A DNA stretch of 19,273 nt from JAVMKJ01 sp031732875 (GTDB taxonomy: Bacteria; Pseudomonadota; Gammaproteobacteria; Competibacterales; Competibacteraceae). The notes beneath the pieces are model-generated. The model searched no databases and was not told the origin of the DNA. It saw only the letters and a list, made by a program, of their open reading frames with translations. The stretch spans positions 1 to 19,273 of the forward strand of contig JAVMKL010000225.1 in assembly GCA_031732875.1 (NCBI GenBank). Reading direction: 5' to 3'. A program made the translations under genes and the position numbers. Each line of letters begins with the position of its first letter. Within the stretch, counting starts at the first letter, position 1. Of this stretch, positions 6,595 through 13,684 are shown piece after piece.

Positions 6595-8673
6595 TCAATT
6601 CTGCCTCACGTCCCGGCCGACGGTCGGGCGCCACTGGCGCGCCAGTTGCCGGGCGCGCGCCAGATCGGCTTCGCTCAACCGACTGGTCGCGCTGTCCAGC
6701 GGCTGGACCGCGCCGACGTAGCCGCCAGCCACGGCCAGGCTCAACCACATATGAGCGCTGATCCAGTCCGGTTCCACGCCCCGGCCGTTGCTGTACAGCA
6801 TCCCCACCGCGTACTGCGCCAACGGAAATCCGCCGCTGGCGGCTTTCTCGAACCAGCCGTACGCCTGCCGGTCGTCGCGCGGCACGCCTCGTCCGGTCGC
6901 GTACGACAACCCCAGCATCACCTGAGCCAGGGCCAGGTTCCGATCGGCCGCCTTGCGGTACCAGACCACGGCCTGGGCTTCGTCCCGCGACAAGCCGCCC
7001 CGTCCGTCCGCGTACATCAATCCCAGATTCAGCTGGGCGACGGCGAGTCCATGCTCGGCCGCCTTGCGATACCAGGCCGCGGCCTGAGCCTCGTCCCGCG
7101 GCATGTCCCGGCCCGCGGCGTACAGAACCCCGATGTTGAATTCCGCTTCGGCGTTACCCTGCCGCGCCACCTCGCGAAACCATTGCACCGCCTGCCGGTC
7201 GTCGCGCGGCACGCCGGCCCCATTGACATACATCCCCGCAAGCTGAAACTGGCTGATGGCATGACCCTGCTCCGCCGCCTTGCGATACCATTCCGCCGCC
7301 TGCCGGTCGTCGCGCCCGAGATTTTCCCCCTTGGCGTAGAGCGTTCCCAGCCGATATTGGGCTTCGGAATGCCCCTGTTCCGCCGCCTTGCGCAACCAGT
7401 CCAGACCGGTCCGACCATCCTTCGGCACGCCACGGCCGGCAAAGTAACGCTCCGCCAGCCGAAGCTGGGCCTCGGCGCTGCCGCCGCCGGCCGCCCGCGC
7501 CAGCAATTGCATGCCAATGGCTTCATCCAGCACCACGCCGCGCCCGCTCAGATAATTGTCGGCCAGTTCCAGTTGCGCGAGGGGTAGATTCTGCTCGGCC
7601 GCGCGGCGGAACCATTGCAGGGACTCTCGCTCGTCGCGCGACACCCCACGCCCGTCGGCGTACATCCGCCCCAGATAGTATTGCGCCAGCGGCAGATCCT
7701 TCCCGGCGGCCAGGCGATACCACTTCATCGCTTCAGCGTCGTTGCGGGTGGTACCTTGGCCGTCGGCGTACATCCGCCCCACGTTCAACTCGGCCAGCCC
7801 CAGCCCCTGCTCGGCCGCCTTGCGGAACCAGCGGAAGGATTCCTCGGCGTTGCGCGGCACGCCTTGGCCGTTCAGGTACCGCACGGCCAAGTTGTACTGG
7901 GCTTCGGCATGGCCCTGCTCGGCCGCCTTGCGGTACCACTGCGCCGCGTCCTGATCGCTGGCGGTAACGCCGCGGCCAGCCGCGTACATCGCCCCGAGGG
8001 TGAATTGCGCGCCGGCGTTTCCCTGCTCGGCCGCCTTACGGTACCACTGTACCGCTTCCTTGTCGTTGCGCGATAGGCCGCGACCGCTGGCGTAGAAATT
8101 CCCCAGATCGAACTGGGCGCCGGGATGACCTTGATGGGCCGATTGCTGGTACCAGTTGGCGGCCTCGCGGTCGTCCCGCGCCACGCCCTGGCCGGACGCA
8201 TACTTGCCGGCCAGGGCGTATTGCGCCTCGGCGTTGCCGCGCTCGGCCGACTTGCGCAACCACAACAGCGCTTCCTTCTCGCTGGGGGCAGCGTCGGGAT
8301 TGGCGGCATACAGCATCCCCACCTGGTATTGGGCATCGGCATTGCCCTGCATGGCCGCGCGCCGCAACCAGTCGAGAGCGTTGGTCAAGCTCTGCCCCAC
8401 TCCTTCGCCGCGCAGATACATCTGACCGACCATGGTTTGCGCCTTGGGGTCGCCCTGCTGGGCCCAGGTCATGTATTCCCGGAAGGCGGCGGCGTAATCG
8501 CCGCGCCGGTAGGCGTCGGCGGCGCTGTTGGTGGCGGCGTCGGGCGCGACCGGCCGGGCATCGCCGTAATGCCAGACGCCTTTTTCATCTTGCCATTTCT
8601 TGACGCTCGATTCGGGCGCCGCCTGAGCCGAACCCACCAGAATCGTCGCCAACAGCAACGTTATCCCGCGCAT
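6595..8673 (-). CDS. secreted Sel1-like repeat protein with 16 repeats
   Basis: This encodes about 692 residues. MRGITLLLATILVGSAQA is a clear Sec signal peptide, so the protein is periplasmic or surface exposed. Next comes a DUF4124-like strand pair (VKKWQDEKGVWHYGDARP). I count 16 Sel1-like repeats of 36 residues, each with the GxAxAQ-xLGxxYxxGxGV pattern, and a final half helix (GGYVGA). The tail is short and charged. SLR proteins are alpha-solenoid scaffolds for protein-protein interaction, often in envelope stress signalling or secretion. The ATG at 8673 is preferred over 8748 because it begins the signal peptide and has TGAGG just upstream. The coding repeats also appear as 108-bp DNA repeats. 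It lies 107 bases downstream of the TerD-protease gene on the same strand, possibly co-transcribed. Confidence 0.9.
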   Translation of the reverse strand: MRGITLLLATILVGSAQAAPESSVKKWQDEKGVWHYGDARPVAPDAATNSAADAYRRGDYAAAFREYMTWAQQGDPKAQTMVGQMYLRGEGVGQSLTNALDWLRRAAMQGNADAQYQVGMLYAANPDAAPSEKEALLWLRKSAERGNAEAQYALAGKYASGQGVARDDREAANWYQQSAHQGHPGAQFDLGNFYASGRGLSRNDKEAVQWYRKAAEQGNAGAQFTLGAMYAAGRGVTASDQDAAQWYRKAAEQGHAEAQYNLAVRYLNGQGVPRNAEESFRWFRKAAEQGLGLAELNVGRMYADGQGTTRNDAEAMKWYRLAAGKDLPLAQYYLGRMYADGRGVSRDERESLQWFRRAAEQNLPLAQLELADNYLSGRGVVLDEAIGMQLLARAAGGGSAEAQLRLAERYFAGRGVPKDGRTGLDWLRKAAEQGHSEAQYRLGTLYAKGENLGRDDRQAAEWYRKAAEQGHAISQFQLAGMYVNGAGVPRDDRQAVQWFREVARQGNAEAEFNIGVLYAAGRDMPRDEAQAAAWYRKAAEHGLAVAQLNLGLMYADGRGGLSRDEAQAVVWYRKAADRNLALAQVMLGLSYATGRGVPRDDRQAYGWFEKAASGGFPLAQYAVGMLYSNGRGVEPDWISAHMWLSLAVAGGYVGAVQPLDSATSRLSEADLARARQLARQWRPTVGRDVRQN
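6800..8420 (-). repeat. 108-bp tandem coding repeats (Sel1 units)
   Basis: The Sel1 units are near-identical enough at DNA level to show as a 108-bp periodicity. For example, the CTGCTCGGCCGCCTT block occurs at 7915 and again at 8023. Related copies lie near 7050, 7268 and 7809. This is the expected trace of repeat duplication inside one gene and may allow copy-number change by recombination. Confidence 0.75.
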
Positions 8674-8750
8674 GGCTACCTCACACTTCGAGAATGCCGA
8701 AGTCGCTTGAATTCCGGCGTGTCGTCTCGAGGCGATCCTGGACTGCATCG

Positions 8751-8763
8751 AAAAGGTCCTTTT
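8751..8763. repeat. 13-nt palindrome in the TerD-protease/Sel1 gap
   Basis: AAAAGG and CCTTTT flank a single central base. It lies between the end of the TerD-protease gene and the Sel1-repeat gene. The loop is too small for a normal terminator stem unless the stem opens, so an operator or a chance palindrome is equally likely. Confidence 0.25.
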
Positions 8764-8780
8764 ACGGTTATCGTTTCATC

Positions 8781-9998
8781 CTACCCCTGGCACTCGATCT
8801 TCAACACGAAATCGCGGGCCTCGGTGGCGATGTCGGCGGCGATGCGGGTATTGCCCGGCGGGCGACTCCGGTACTCCACGCCGGCCGCTTCCAGAAAACC
8901 GCGCGCCAGCGCCGCCTTGATGGCAAAATTGACATTTTGCGGCACGTCGCCGGTGATCTCGTGGACCCGAACCGCGTTGAGCTTGGCGCTGACCACGCCC
9001 ACCACCGTGCCGTCGCCGTCCAGCAACGGCCCGCCGCTGTTGCCGGCCTGGGTCGGCGCGGTAAATTGCAGGGAACGGGTATCGTCGCCGGGACCGATCA
9101 GCGAGCTGACGTTGCCCGTGGTCACTTGCGGTCCCGAGCCGAGCAGACCACCCAGTGGATAGCCCACCACGATCACCATTTCGCCCAGCCGCGCCTGCGA
9201 CCCGTCGCGGAAAGCCGCCACCCCGGGTGATGGCGCATCCGCCCGCAGCAGCGCCAAATCGTTGACCGGATCGGCGAACACCAGTTCCAGCCGGCAGCGG
9301 TGGCGCGGCGAGCGGGCCAGAATTTCGCTCGCTCCCTCGATGACGTGGTGATTGGTCAACACGTAACCGTCGGGATGAACGCTGAACCCGGTGCCGCTGA
9401 ACGTCGCCCCGCCTGATCGGTCCCCCCCACCGCGCGCGTCCGCCCCGCTGGCCGTGGCACGTTGCGGCGCCGGTTCCGGCGGGCGCAGGCCGAAATGCGC
9501 CGCCAGCGCGGGCAGTCCCGCCGAAAAGCCCTGTCCGACCGCTCGGAATTTCCATTGGCCCTGATAGCGGTACAGTTCCGTGAGAATCATGGCTGTCTCG
9601 CCGCGACTGGCCAGCGGCAGCGAAAACAGCAGCAGCGGATGGCCGGCCGCGTCCGCCAGCCAAGTCCGGATCGCGGCGAACACCCCAAAGGTGATTCCCG
9701 GCGGAAGGCCCGGTCTGACCGCCAGCACGACGGCGATGCGGACCACCGCGGCGGGCACCGCATCCAGATCCACCTGGAACTCGCCCGGCGGTCCGGCAAA
9801 TGTCACCGCTCCGTCGCGGGAACGCGGTTGCTCGGCGCTCACCAGATCGCCCGGGTCCGAAACCCGCCCGTCGGAGCCCAGCAACACCGCGCCGGCCTGC
9901 ATTCGAGCGGCGAATTCCTCACCGGGCTCGCCGGCGACACCGATGACGATCCGGCCACCGCCGACCGGGCGATTCTGTCCAGGCTGAAGTTCCTGCAT
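8781..9998 (-). CDS. TerD-domain / trypsin-like serine protease fusion
   Basis: This encodes about 405 residues. Residues 1-170 match the TerD tellurite/stress-resistance fold: VDLDAVPAAVVRIAVVLAV, FGVFAAIRTW, then ETAMILTELYRYQGQWKFRAVGQGF. The calcium-binding NFDLDASA element of classical TerD reads EEFAARMQ, so calcium binding may be lost. A Gly/Ala/Pro-rich linker leads to an S1C-type protease domain: TNHHVI (His218), VNDLALL (Asp247) and QAGNSGGPLLD (Ser321), a complete triad. No PDZ domain follows. No signal peptide is visible, which suggests a cytosolic location. The ATG at 9998 has GAGGGGG about 8 bases upstream; a GTG at 10028 is less likely. The fusion suggests a protease steered by a stress-sensing domain. 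The Sel1 protein downstream could be a partner, but this is inference. Confidence 0.85.
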   Translation of the reverse strand: MQELQPGQNRPVGGGRIVIGVAGEPGEEFAARMQAGAVLLGSDGRVSDPGDLVSAEQPRSRDGAVTFAGPPGEFQVDLDAVPAAVVRIAVVLAVRPGLPPGITFGVFAAIRTWLADAAGHPLLLFSLPLASRGETAMILTELYRYQGQWKFRAVGQGFSAGLPALAAHFGLRPPEPAPQRATASGADARGGGDRSGGATFSGTGFSVHPDGYVLTNHHVIEGASEILARSPRHRCRLELVFADPVNDLALLRADAPSPGVAAFRDGSQARLGEMVIVVGYPLGGLLGSGPQVTTGNVSSLIGPGDDTRSLQFTAPTQAGNSGGPLLDGDGTVVGVVSAKLNAVRVHEITGDVPQNVNFAIKAALARGFLEAAGVEYRSRPPGNTRIAADIATEARDFVLKIECQG

Positions 9999-10050
9999 GA
10001 CGGCAGCCCCCTCAAATTCCTCGAACACGATCGGGACTTTTGGGCATGAC

Positions 10051-10095
10051 GGAAGTACGGACTTCCGGCCCGGCCGGGCAGGCGAGACGCCCGCC
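10051..10095. repeat. REP-like palindrome cluster
   Basis: Three adjacent dyads occur in 45 bases: GGAAGT-ACGG-ACTTCC (10051-10066), the perfect 12-nt palindrome GCCCGGCCGGGC (10068-10079), and GGCG-AGA-CGCC (10081-10091). The last one, in GGGCAGGCGAGACGCCCGCC, is the kind of sequence that spuriously translates as AGETPAP and is dispersed in many bacterial genomes. It sits upstream of the TerD-protease gene in a gap without a gene. Confidence 0.5.
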
Positions 10096-10201
10096 CCACT
10101 CGCGATGAGTCATGGAATCCGCGACCGCCCCGATGATGGCGGAAGCTCGCAACGCGGCATATCCGATCGACAGTTTAGTTCTTATACCGCATCCAAGAAA
10201 C

Positions 10202-10213
10202 GGTCGCGCGACC
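10202..10213 (-). terminator. possible terminator downstream of the DUF6056-like gene
   Basis: GGTCGCGCGACC is a perfect 12-nt palindrome about 48 bases past the stop of the membrane-protein gene. On the minus strand it is followed by GTTTCTT. The small loop and interrupted T-run make it a weak candidate. The rest of 10029-10260 shows no convincing gene; reading frames there have no family features. Confidence 0.3.
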
Positions 10214-10260
10214 CGTAATTTCCAGAGCGGCCCGATTCCGCCCCCACCCACCGCGCGTCT

Positions 10261-11721
10261 TCAGGGTCCGGCTGGGGATCCAAGCCTGATGGACCTAAGT
10301 CGATAGTATTGACGCAAGCATTGATTTCTGTGGTTGCCGGGGTCGGTTTCAAGGTCCGTGGCGAACAGAGTTCTGGGGGGTCTGGAGAGGCTGGCGACGG
10401 CGATGTCGGTTTCCCCCCGGCTTGTGGCCGCCTGGATGGCGTCGGCCCGTTCGCGCATTTCCCGGGCGTAGCGGTAACCCCGGTAGACGTCCTTGTAGGC
10501 CTCGAACACGTTCGGAGTTCCCAACAGATTGACCAGCAGCAACGCGGCCGCGGGCGCGACGAGACGCCGGTCGCCGAGCCAGATCCGGTCACCAGCCAGG
10601 TAATGGCCCAGAATGACAAAAGAGGGATACCAGCCGAGCAGGAACAACAGATAGACGACGCTTTCCGCCCGTTCCGGCAAGGGGTAGCGATTGATCAGAA
10701 AGCCCAGTGCGTCGAGGGCGAAGATCAGGCCTATCCAGATCGCTAGCAGGAGGAGGAAGGATTTCCTAAATCTTCCCCCGATGTAGAGCCATTCCTTGGC
10801 AGCGTGGAACGTGGCGACCAGCAGCACGAACGCCGATGCCCACAGCCCCAGGCTGGAAAGCCAGTACAGGATGCGCAATGCCACCCAGGGAAGATAGAGC
10901 ACCACGGCCAGCCAAGGGGCCGGCCGTAGCAAGGGATCGTGCTCGATGCCGGCATAGCGCTGTTGGTTGCCGGGCGCCAACACGCTGACGAGCGCCCCCC
11001 CGATGGCGATCACCAGCAACCCCACCCAGAACACGCGGGAATCACGACGCGTCCGTATCGCATGGAACGCGCCACAGCCGACAATCGTAACGGTTAACAG
11101 CAGGGAAACCTCGTTCGTGCCGATGGTGGCCGCGACCAGCAGGCTGGAAACCGCGAAGATCAACCGTCGCTGGAGTTTGCTTGCCGCCGCAGTCTCCCGC
11201 CAAATCAACAGTCCGAGCAGAAAGGTGAGAAAGACGTTAGCCATCTGGTAGGGGAAGCTTCCCGGCATCCAATAAAAAGTTTGGGCGGGATCGGGCACGC
11301 CGGCGATGAACAGCAGGGTCCATATCCCCCCCAGCAGGAGGACGAACGGCGTCGAGAGGCGGCTCCCAGCGATTCTGGCGGTCAGGAAGCTGAAACTCAG
11401 CCAGGTCGCGATCAGGAGAACCACCGGCGCCCAGCGGTAGACCTGGAAGAAATCGCCCAGCAAGAACAAGGCGGTACTCGTCGCGTTAAAAGTGTATCGG
11501 CCCGCCCAGTTGTGGTACCAGTACTGCTGCGCGCCCAGGAAACCCAGATCCCTGGCCTTGGCGGCGAAACAATAATCGTCCGCAGCCGGATAGTTGAAAG
11601 CCGATAGCGCGATGAAGAGCGCCAGCACCGCCACTACCGCGACCGCCAGCGCCGCGATCAGGTTTTTTTCGGCACGATCGGGGTTATCAATCCATTGTTG
11701 AAACCGAGAGGTCGATGTCAT
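10261..11721 (-). CDS. polytopic membrane protein, DUF6056-like (GT-C-type glycosyltransferase candidate)
   Basis: This encodes 486 residues with about ten or more hydrophobic segments, starting near residue 23 (LIAALAVAVVAVLALFIALSA). The first extracytoplasmic loop carries AADDYCFAAKA and YWYHNWAGRY. An acidic pair after the first transmembrane helix is typical of GT-C polyprenyl-phosphate-sugar-dependent glycosyltransferases and of DUF6056 proteins. The C terminus, with DLETDPGNHRNQCLRQYYRL, is soluble and looks like the conserved ending of that family. It follows the DNA methyltransferase on the same strand after 16 bases, so they may share a transcript, although their functions look unrelated. 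A role in O-antigen or glycan modification is plausible but not shown. Confidence 0.75.
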   Translation of the reverse strand: MTSTSRFQQWIDNPDRAEKNLIAALAVAVVAVLALFIALSAFNYPAADDYCFAAKARDLGFLGAQQYWYHNWAGRYTFNATSTALFLLGDFFQVYRWAPVVLLIATWLSFSFLTARIAGSRLSTPFVLLLGGIWTLLFIAGVPDPAQTFYWMPGSFPYQMANVFLTFLLGLLIWRETAAASKLQRRLIFAVSSLLVAATIGTNEVSLLLTVTIVGCGAFHAIRTRRDSRVFWVGLLVIAIGGALVSVLAPGNQQRYAGIEHDPLLRPAPWLAVVLYLPWVALRILYWLSSLGLWASAFVLLVATFHAAKEWLYIGGRFRKSFLLLLAIWIGLIFALDALGFLINRYPLPERAESVVYLLFLLGWYPSFVILGHYLAGDRIWLGDRRLVAPAAALLLVNLLGTPNVFEAYKDVYRGYRYAREMRERADAIQAATSRGETDIAVASLSRPPRTLFATDLETDPGNHRNQCLRQYYRLRSIRLGSPAGP

Positions 11722-11737
11722 GAATGTTCTCTATTTG

Positions 11738-12604
11738 TCAGCCACGAACACCAGCGCCGACTCGATCGGCAAGACGCCGGTTGGATGCCGCGACCTGCTC
11801 CGGATCGATCTCGAAGCCGATATAGGAGCAGCCCAGTCGAAGAGCCGCCATTCCAGTGGTGCCCGACCCTGAGAAAGGATCGAGCACCACGACATCCTTG
11901 CCCAGCCCCCCATAGGCGTCGATACAACGCAACGGAAGCTCTTCCGGGAAGCGCGAATGGTGCTTGACCCCCTCGATCCTTTCGTTCGGAAACTCCCAGA
12001 CGCTCTTCACCGGGGGGGTGACGATGAACCGATGGTTCTCTTCCCTGGCGATCAGGTAGATGGCTTCATGATGCCGGTGAGGCCGCCTGCACCTTCCCTC
12101 CGGCATCGGATTCTTCTTGCGCCAGATGATTTCACCGCGAAACAAATATCCGGCATCCAACAGATCCAAGACAAGCCGGTAAGGCAGAGCCAGCAGATTT
12201 CCGTATTGCAGCCAGCCCGTTCTCTTGTCGATGAACGCCTTTCTCTTCATTCTTGGCTTGGTGTAGGCGGAATTGTGCGCGGCCAGACCATCGTTGTCGG
12301 CTCCCAGGGAACTATATCGCCGGTCGTCCTCCCGCCAATTCACTGGAGTATTGTAAGCATCGCCAAGATTGATCCAGATGATGCCCTCTGATTTCAGCTT
12401 GGGCAGAATGGCGGTGAACACCCGCACGAGAAACGCCAGATAATCGCGCGGATCCTCCTCCACGCCAGCGCCGCTCGAACGCCGTTGCCCCCAATAGGGT
12501 GGACTGGTAACCACTACATCGATGGAGTCGTTCGGGAGTTGTGGAATGAGTTCGAGGCAGTCACCCAGATAAACTTGGTCGAGAGCGAAAGAACCGAGCA
12601 TCAT
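11738..12604 (-). CDS. site-specific DNA methyltransferase, beta class (probable N4-cytosine or N6-adenine)
   Basis: This encodes 288 residues. Motif order is catalytic IV first (TSPPYW, residues 33-38), then the SAM-binding motif I late in the protein (DPFSGSGTT, 242-250), the beta-class order. TSPPYW is more usual in N4-cytosine enzymes; N6-adenine enzymes more often have DPPY, so m4C is favoured but not certain. Between them lies a likely target-recognition segment (about 90-180), rich in Arg, Lys and Asn. FPEELPLRCI before motif I is typical of the family. ATG codons at 12604 and 12601 both follow GAGGATT. No restriction endonuclease or specificity gene lies beside it, so it may be an orphan methylase. 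Its codon use looks less GC-rich than the recA side. Confidence 0.88.
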   Translation of the reverse strand: MMLGSFALDQVYLGDCLELIPQLPNDSIDVVVTSPPYWGQRRSSGAGVEEDPRDYLAFLVRVFTAILPKLKSEGIIWINLGDAYNTPVNWREDDRRYSSLGADNDGLAAHNSAYTKPRMKRKAFIDKRTGWLQYGNLLALPYRLVLDLLDAGYLFRGEIIWRKKNPMPEGRCRRPHRHHEAIYLIAREENHRFIVTPPVKSVWEFPNERIEGVKHHSRFPEELPLRCIDAYGGLGKDVVVLDPFSGSGTTGMAALRLGCSYIGFEIDPEQVAASNRRLADRVGAGVRG

Positions 12605-12679
12605 GGATGAATCCTCATTGTCGCAACCAGATACCGTTCCATCAAGCGGACGTGCTGGATATCGTTCGCCGGTACGCTA

Positions 12680-12753
12680 GGCTTATGTCTGAGGAATCGG
12701 GTCCGAATTCGACCGTGGCGGGCAACCGCGCCGGCCGACCCCTTACATAAGCC
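12680..12753. repeat. 74-nt nested inverted-repeat element
   Basis: GGCTTATGT (12680-12688) is perfectly repeated in inverse as ACATAAGCC (12745-12753). Inside, GGGTC (12699-12703) pairs with GACCC (12737-12741), and GCGG-GCAA-CCGC (12718-12729) makes a GNRA-capped hairpin. CGAATTCG (12704-12711) is a further palindrome. It lies in the 261-base gap between the divergent DNA methyltransferase and PilZ genes. It may be a miniature mobile element, a REP/BIME-like repeat, or a structured RNA. Confidence 0.5.
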
Positions 12754-12764
12754 CTTTCCTCCAA

Positions 12765-12791
12765 CTCCCTCTTGCATGCGGGCAAGGGGAG
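12765..12791. repeat. hairpin in the methyltransferase-PilZ gap
   Basis: CTCCC (12765-12769) and CTTGC (12771-12775) pair with GCAAG (12782-12786) and GGGAG (12787-12791), with one bulged T and the loop ATGCGG. There is no T-run on either side, so it is not an obvious terminator. It resembles the CTCCCTC...GGGAG palindromes dispersed in many genomes. Confidence 0.4.
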
Positions 12792-12853
12792 CGAACGACT
12801 ATCACCACACGAGGGTCAGGGCTCGCCTGGCGGTCGTGGGGACAGACGGGAAT

Positions 12854-12860
12854 GGAGGAG
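12854..12860 (+). promoter_or_regulatory. strong ribosome binding site of the PilZ gene
   Basis: GGAGGAG lies 5 bases before the ATG at 12866. This decides the start: the open frame runs upstream to 12776, but only 12866 has a Shine-Dalgarno site and begins the PilZ domain. Confidence 0.8.
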
Positions 12861-12865
12861 CGCCA

Positions 12866-13273
12866 ATGCGGCAATTCATTCGTCATCCTTTGGATATTCC
12901 GATCCAGTACAGCTTGATCAACACCGGCAAAGATGAAAGGAATGTTCTGAATAATATTAGTCAGGGAGGGCTCTGCTTTCGTGCAAATGGTGACATCGAG
13001 ATCGGACGGACCATTCGTATCAATATTGCCATACACGAATCAACGTTCGAAGCGACCGGAATCATTGTATGGTGTCGCAGGATTAATGGGCACTATGATG
13101 TTGGGGTCAAGTTCGAAGATGCCAACACGGAATTTTCTGTCCGGATGATCGAACAGGTATGTCATATCGATCATTACAAGCAGGAGATCCTGGAAAAAGA
13201 AGGGCGCACGCTTTCAAGACAGGAAGCGGCCGCCGAGTGGGTGGAAAAATATTCAAGGGATTTTCCCCAGTAG
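12866..13273 (+). CDS. PilZ-domain protein (cyclic di-GMP receptor candidate)
   Basis: This encodes 135 residues. The N terminus MRQFIRHPLDIPIQY holds the RxxxR element (Arg2 and Arg6), and NISQGG (Asn30-x-Ser32-x-x-Gly35) is the (D/N)xSxxG element; together these bind cyclic di-GMP in PilZ proteins. The strands TIRINIAI, FEATGIIVWC and YDVGVKF complete the beta barrel. A helical C-terminal tail of about 40 residues (MIEQVCHIDHYKQEIL onwards) goes beyond the basic domain and may contact a partner. It is cytosolic with no other domain, so it would act as an adaptor on motility, exopolysaccharide or transcription. It is visibly more AT-rich than the flanking genes, as is part of the neighbouring methyltransferase, which could reflect later acquisition. 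No diguanylate cyclase is in the window. Confidence 0.9.
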   Translation: MRQFIRHPLDIPIQYSLINTGKDERNVLNNISQGGLCFRANGDIEIGRTIRINIAIHESTFEATGIIVWCRRINGHYDVGVKFEDANTEFSVRMIEQVCHIDHYKQEILEKEGRTLSRQEAAAEWVEKYSRDFPQ

Positions 13274-13293
13274 ACCATTATTATAATGGGGAA
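13263..13293. repeat. overlapping dyads at the end of the PilZ gene
   Basis: CCATTAT-T-ATAATGG (13275-13289) is a near-perfect palindrome. TTCCCC (13263-13268) and GGGGAA (13288-13293) form an alternative outer stem that includes the last codons. No T-run follows, so this may be an operator or a weak terminator. Confidence 0.35.
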
Positions 13294-13386
13294 GGCGTCG
13301 ATCCGTCAGGCAAGCTTTCAACCCCGGGACGATCGTCAAGGGAGGCTGGAGATACCCCTTTGTAGTCCCGACCCCGGCCCCAGCGC

Positions 13387-13563
13387 TCAGCGCGCGGGCG
13401 GTGCCGCGGCCGCCGGGATCGGGGCGGCCGGTTGCACGCCCGGTTCAAGAGCGTCGTCCAGGGTCAGGATGTAGATTAATACGGCCAGCAACATCAAAAC
13501 CACGCCGATCCATGTCCGCCAGTCCTGATGCAGGGATTTGCCCGGCTTGTTGGGAATGCTCAT
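13387..13563 (-). CDS. 58-residue single-pass membrane microprotein
   Basis: Reading the minus strand from the ATG at 13563 gives 58 codons and a TGA. The product starts with a polar, basic segment (MSIPNKPGKSLHQDWRTW), then one clean hydrophobic helix of about 17 residues (IGVVLMLLAVLIYILTL, about 19-35), an acidic turn (DDALEPG) and a Pro/Ala-rich tail (APIPAAAAPPAR). This is a sensible small inner-membrane protein with the N terminus inside. A GAGAG stretch lies about 12 bases upstream. Overlapping plus-strand frames have no recognisable features. I do not recognise the family. Small proteins with a short cytosolic head, one helix and a proline-rich periplasmic tail are often regulators or assembly factors of membrane complexes. 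It sits between PilZ and the SMR transporter, transcribed towards PilZ. Confidence 0.6.
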   Translation of the reverse strand: MSIPNKPGKSLHQDWRTWIGVVLMLLAVLIYILTLDDALEPGVQPAAPIPAAAAPPAR

Positions 13564-13684
13564 TTTTTCGAGTTCTCTCAGGCCTGAAGATGGGTAAGCG
13601 AGATTTATTTTAGGCTCGCGGTTCGAGAAAGCATACCGGCAGAGATCCTCGAGATGGCCGAGGACGATTGGAAGAGAGGCATCA

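Noticed and set aside
6800..8420. Regularly spaced repeats that could suggest a CRISPR array
   Set aside because: The 108-bp period matches the 36-residue Sel1 unit in an intact reading frame, and there are no unique spacers.
10012..10306. Small frames on both strands in the gap before the TerD-protease gene
   Set aside because: They cross the palindrome cluster, have atypical composition, and the AGETPA-like string is a known spurious translation of a dispersed repeat type.
13286..13613. Plus-strand frames overlapping the 58-residue minus-strand gene
   Set aside because: They lack a ribosome site and have a random, Arg/Pro/Ser-rich composition, unlike the clear transmembrane design on the minus strand.
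13564..13684. Possible guanidine riboswitch before the SugE-type gene
   Set aside because: Only one ACGA occurs (near 13670) and it is not capped by a real stem; the paired ACGR hairpins of the guanidine-II class and the guanidine-I conserved blocks are absent. A CCTCG/CGAGG hairpin is present but not diagnostic.
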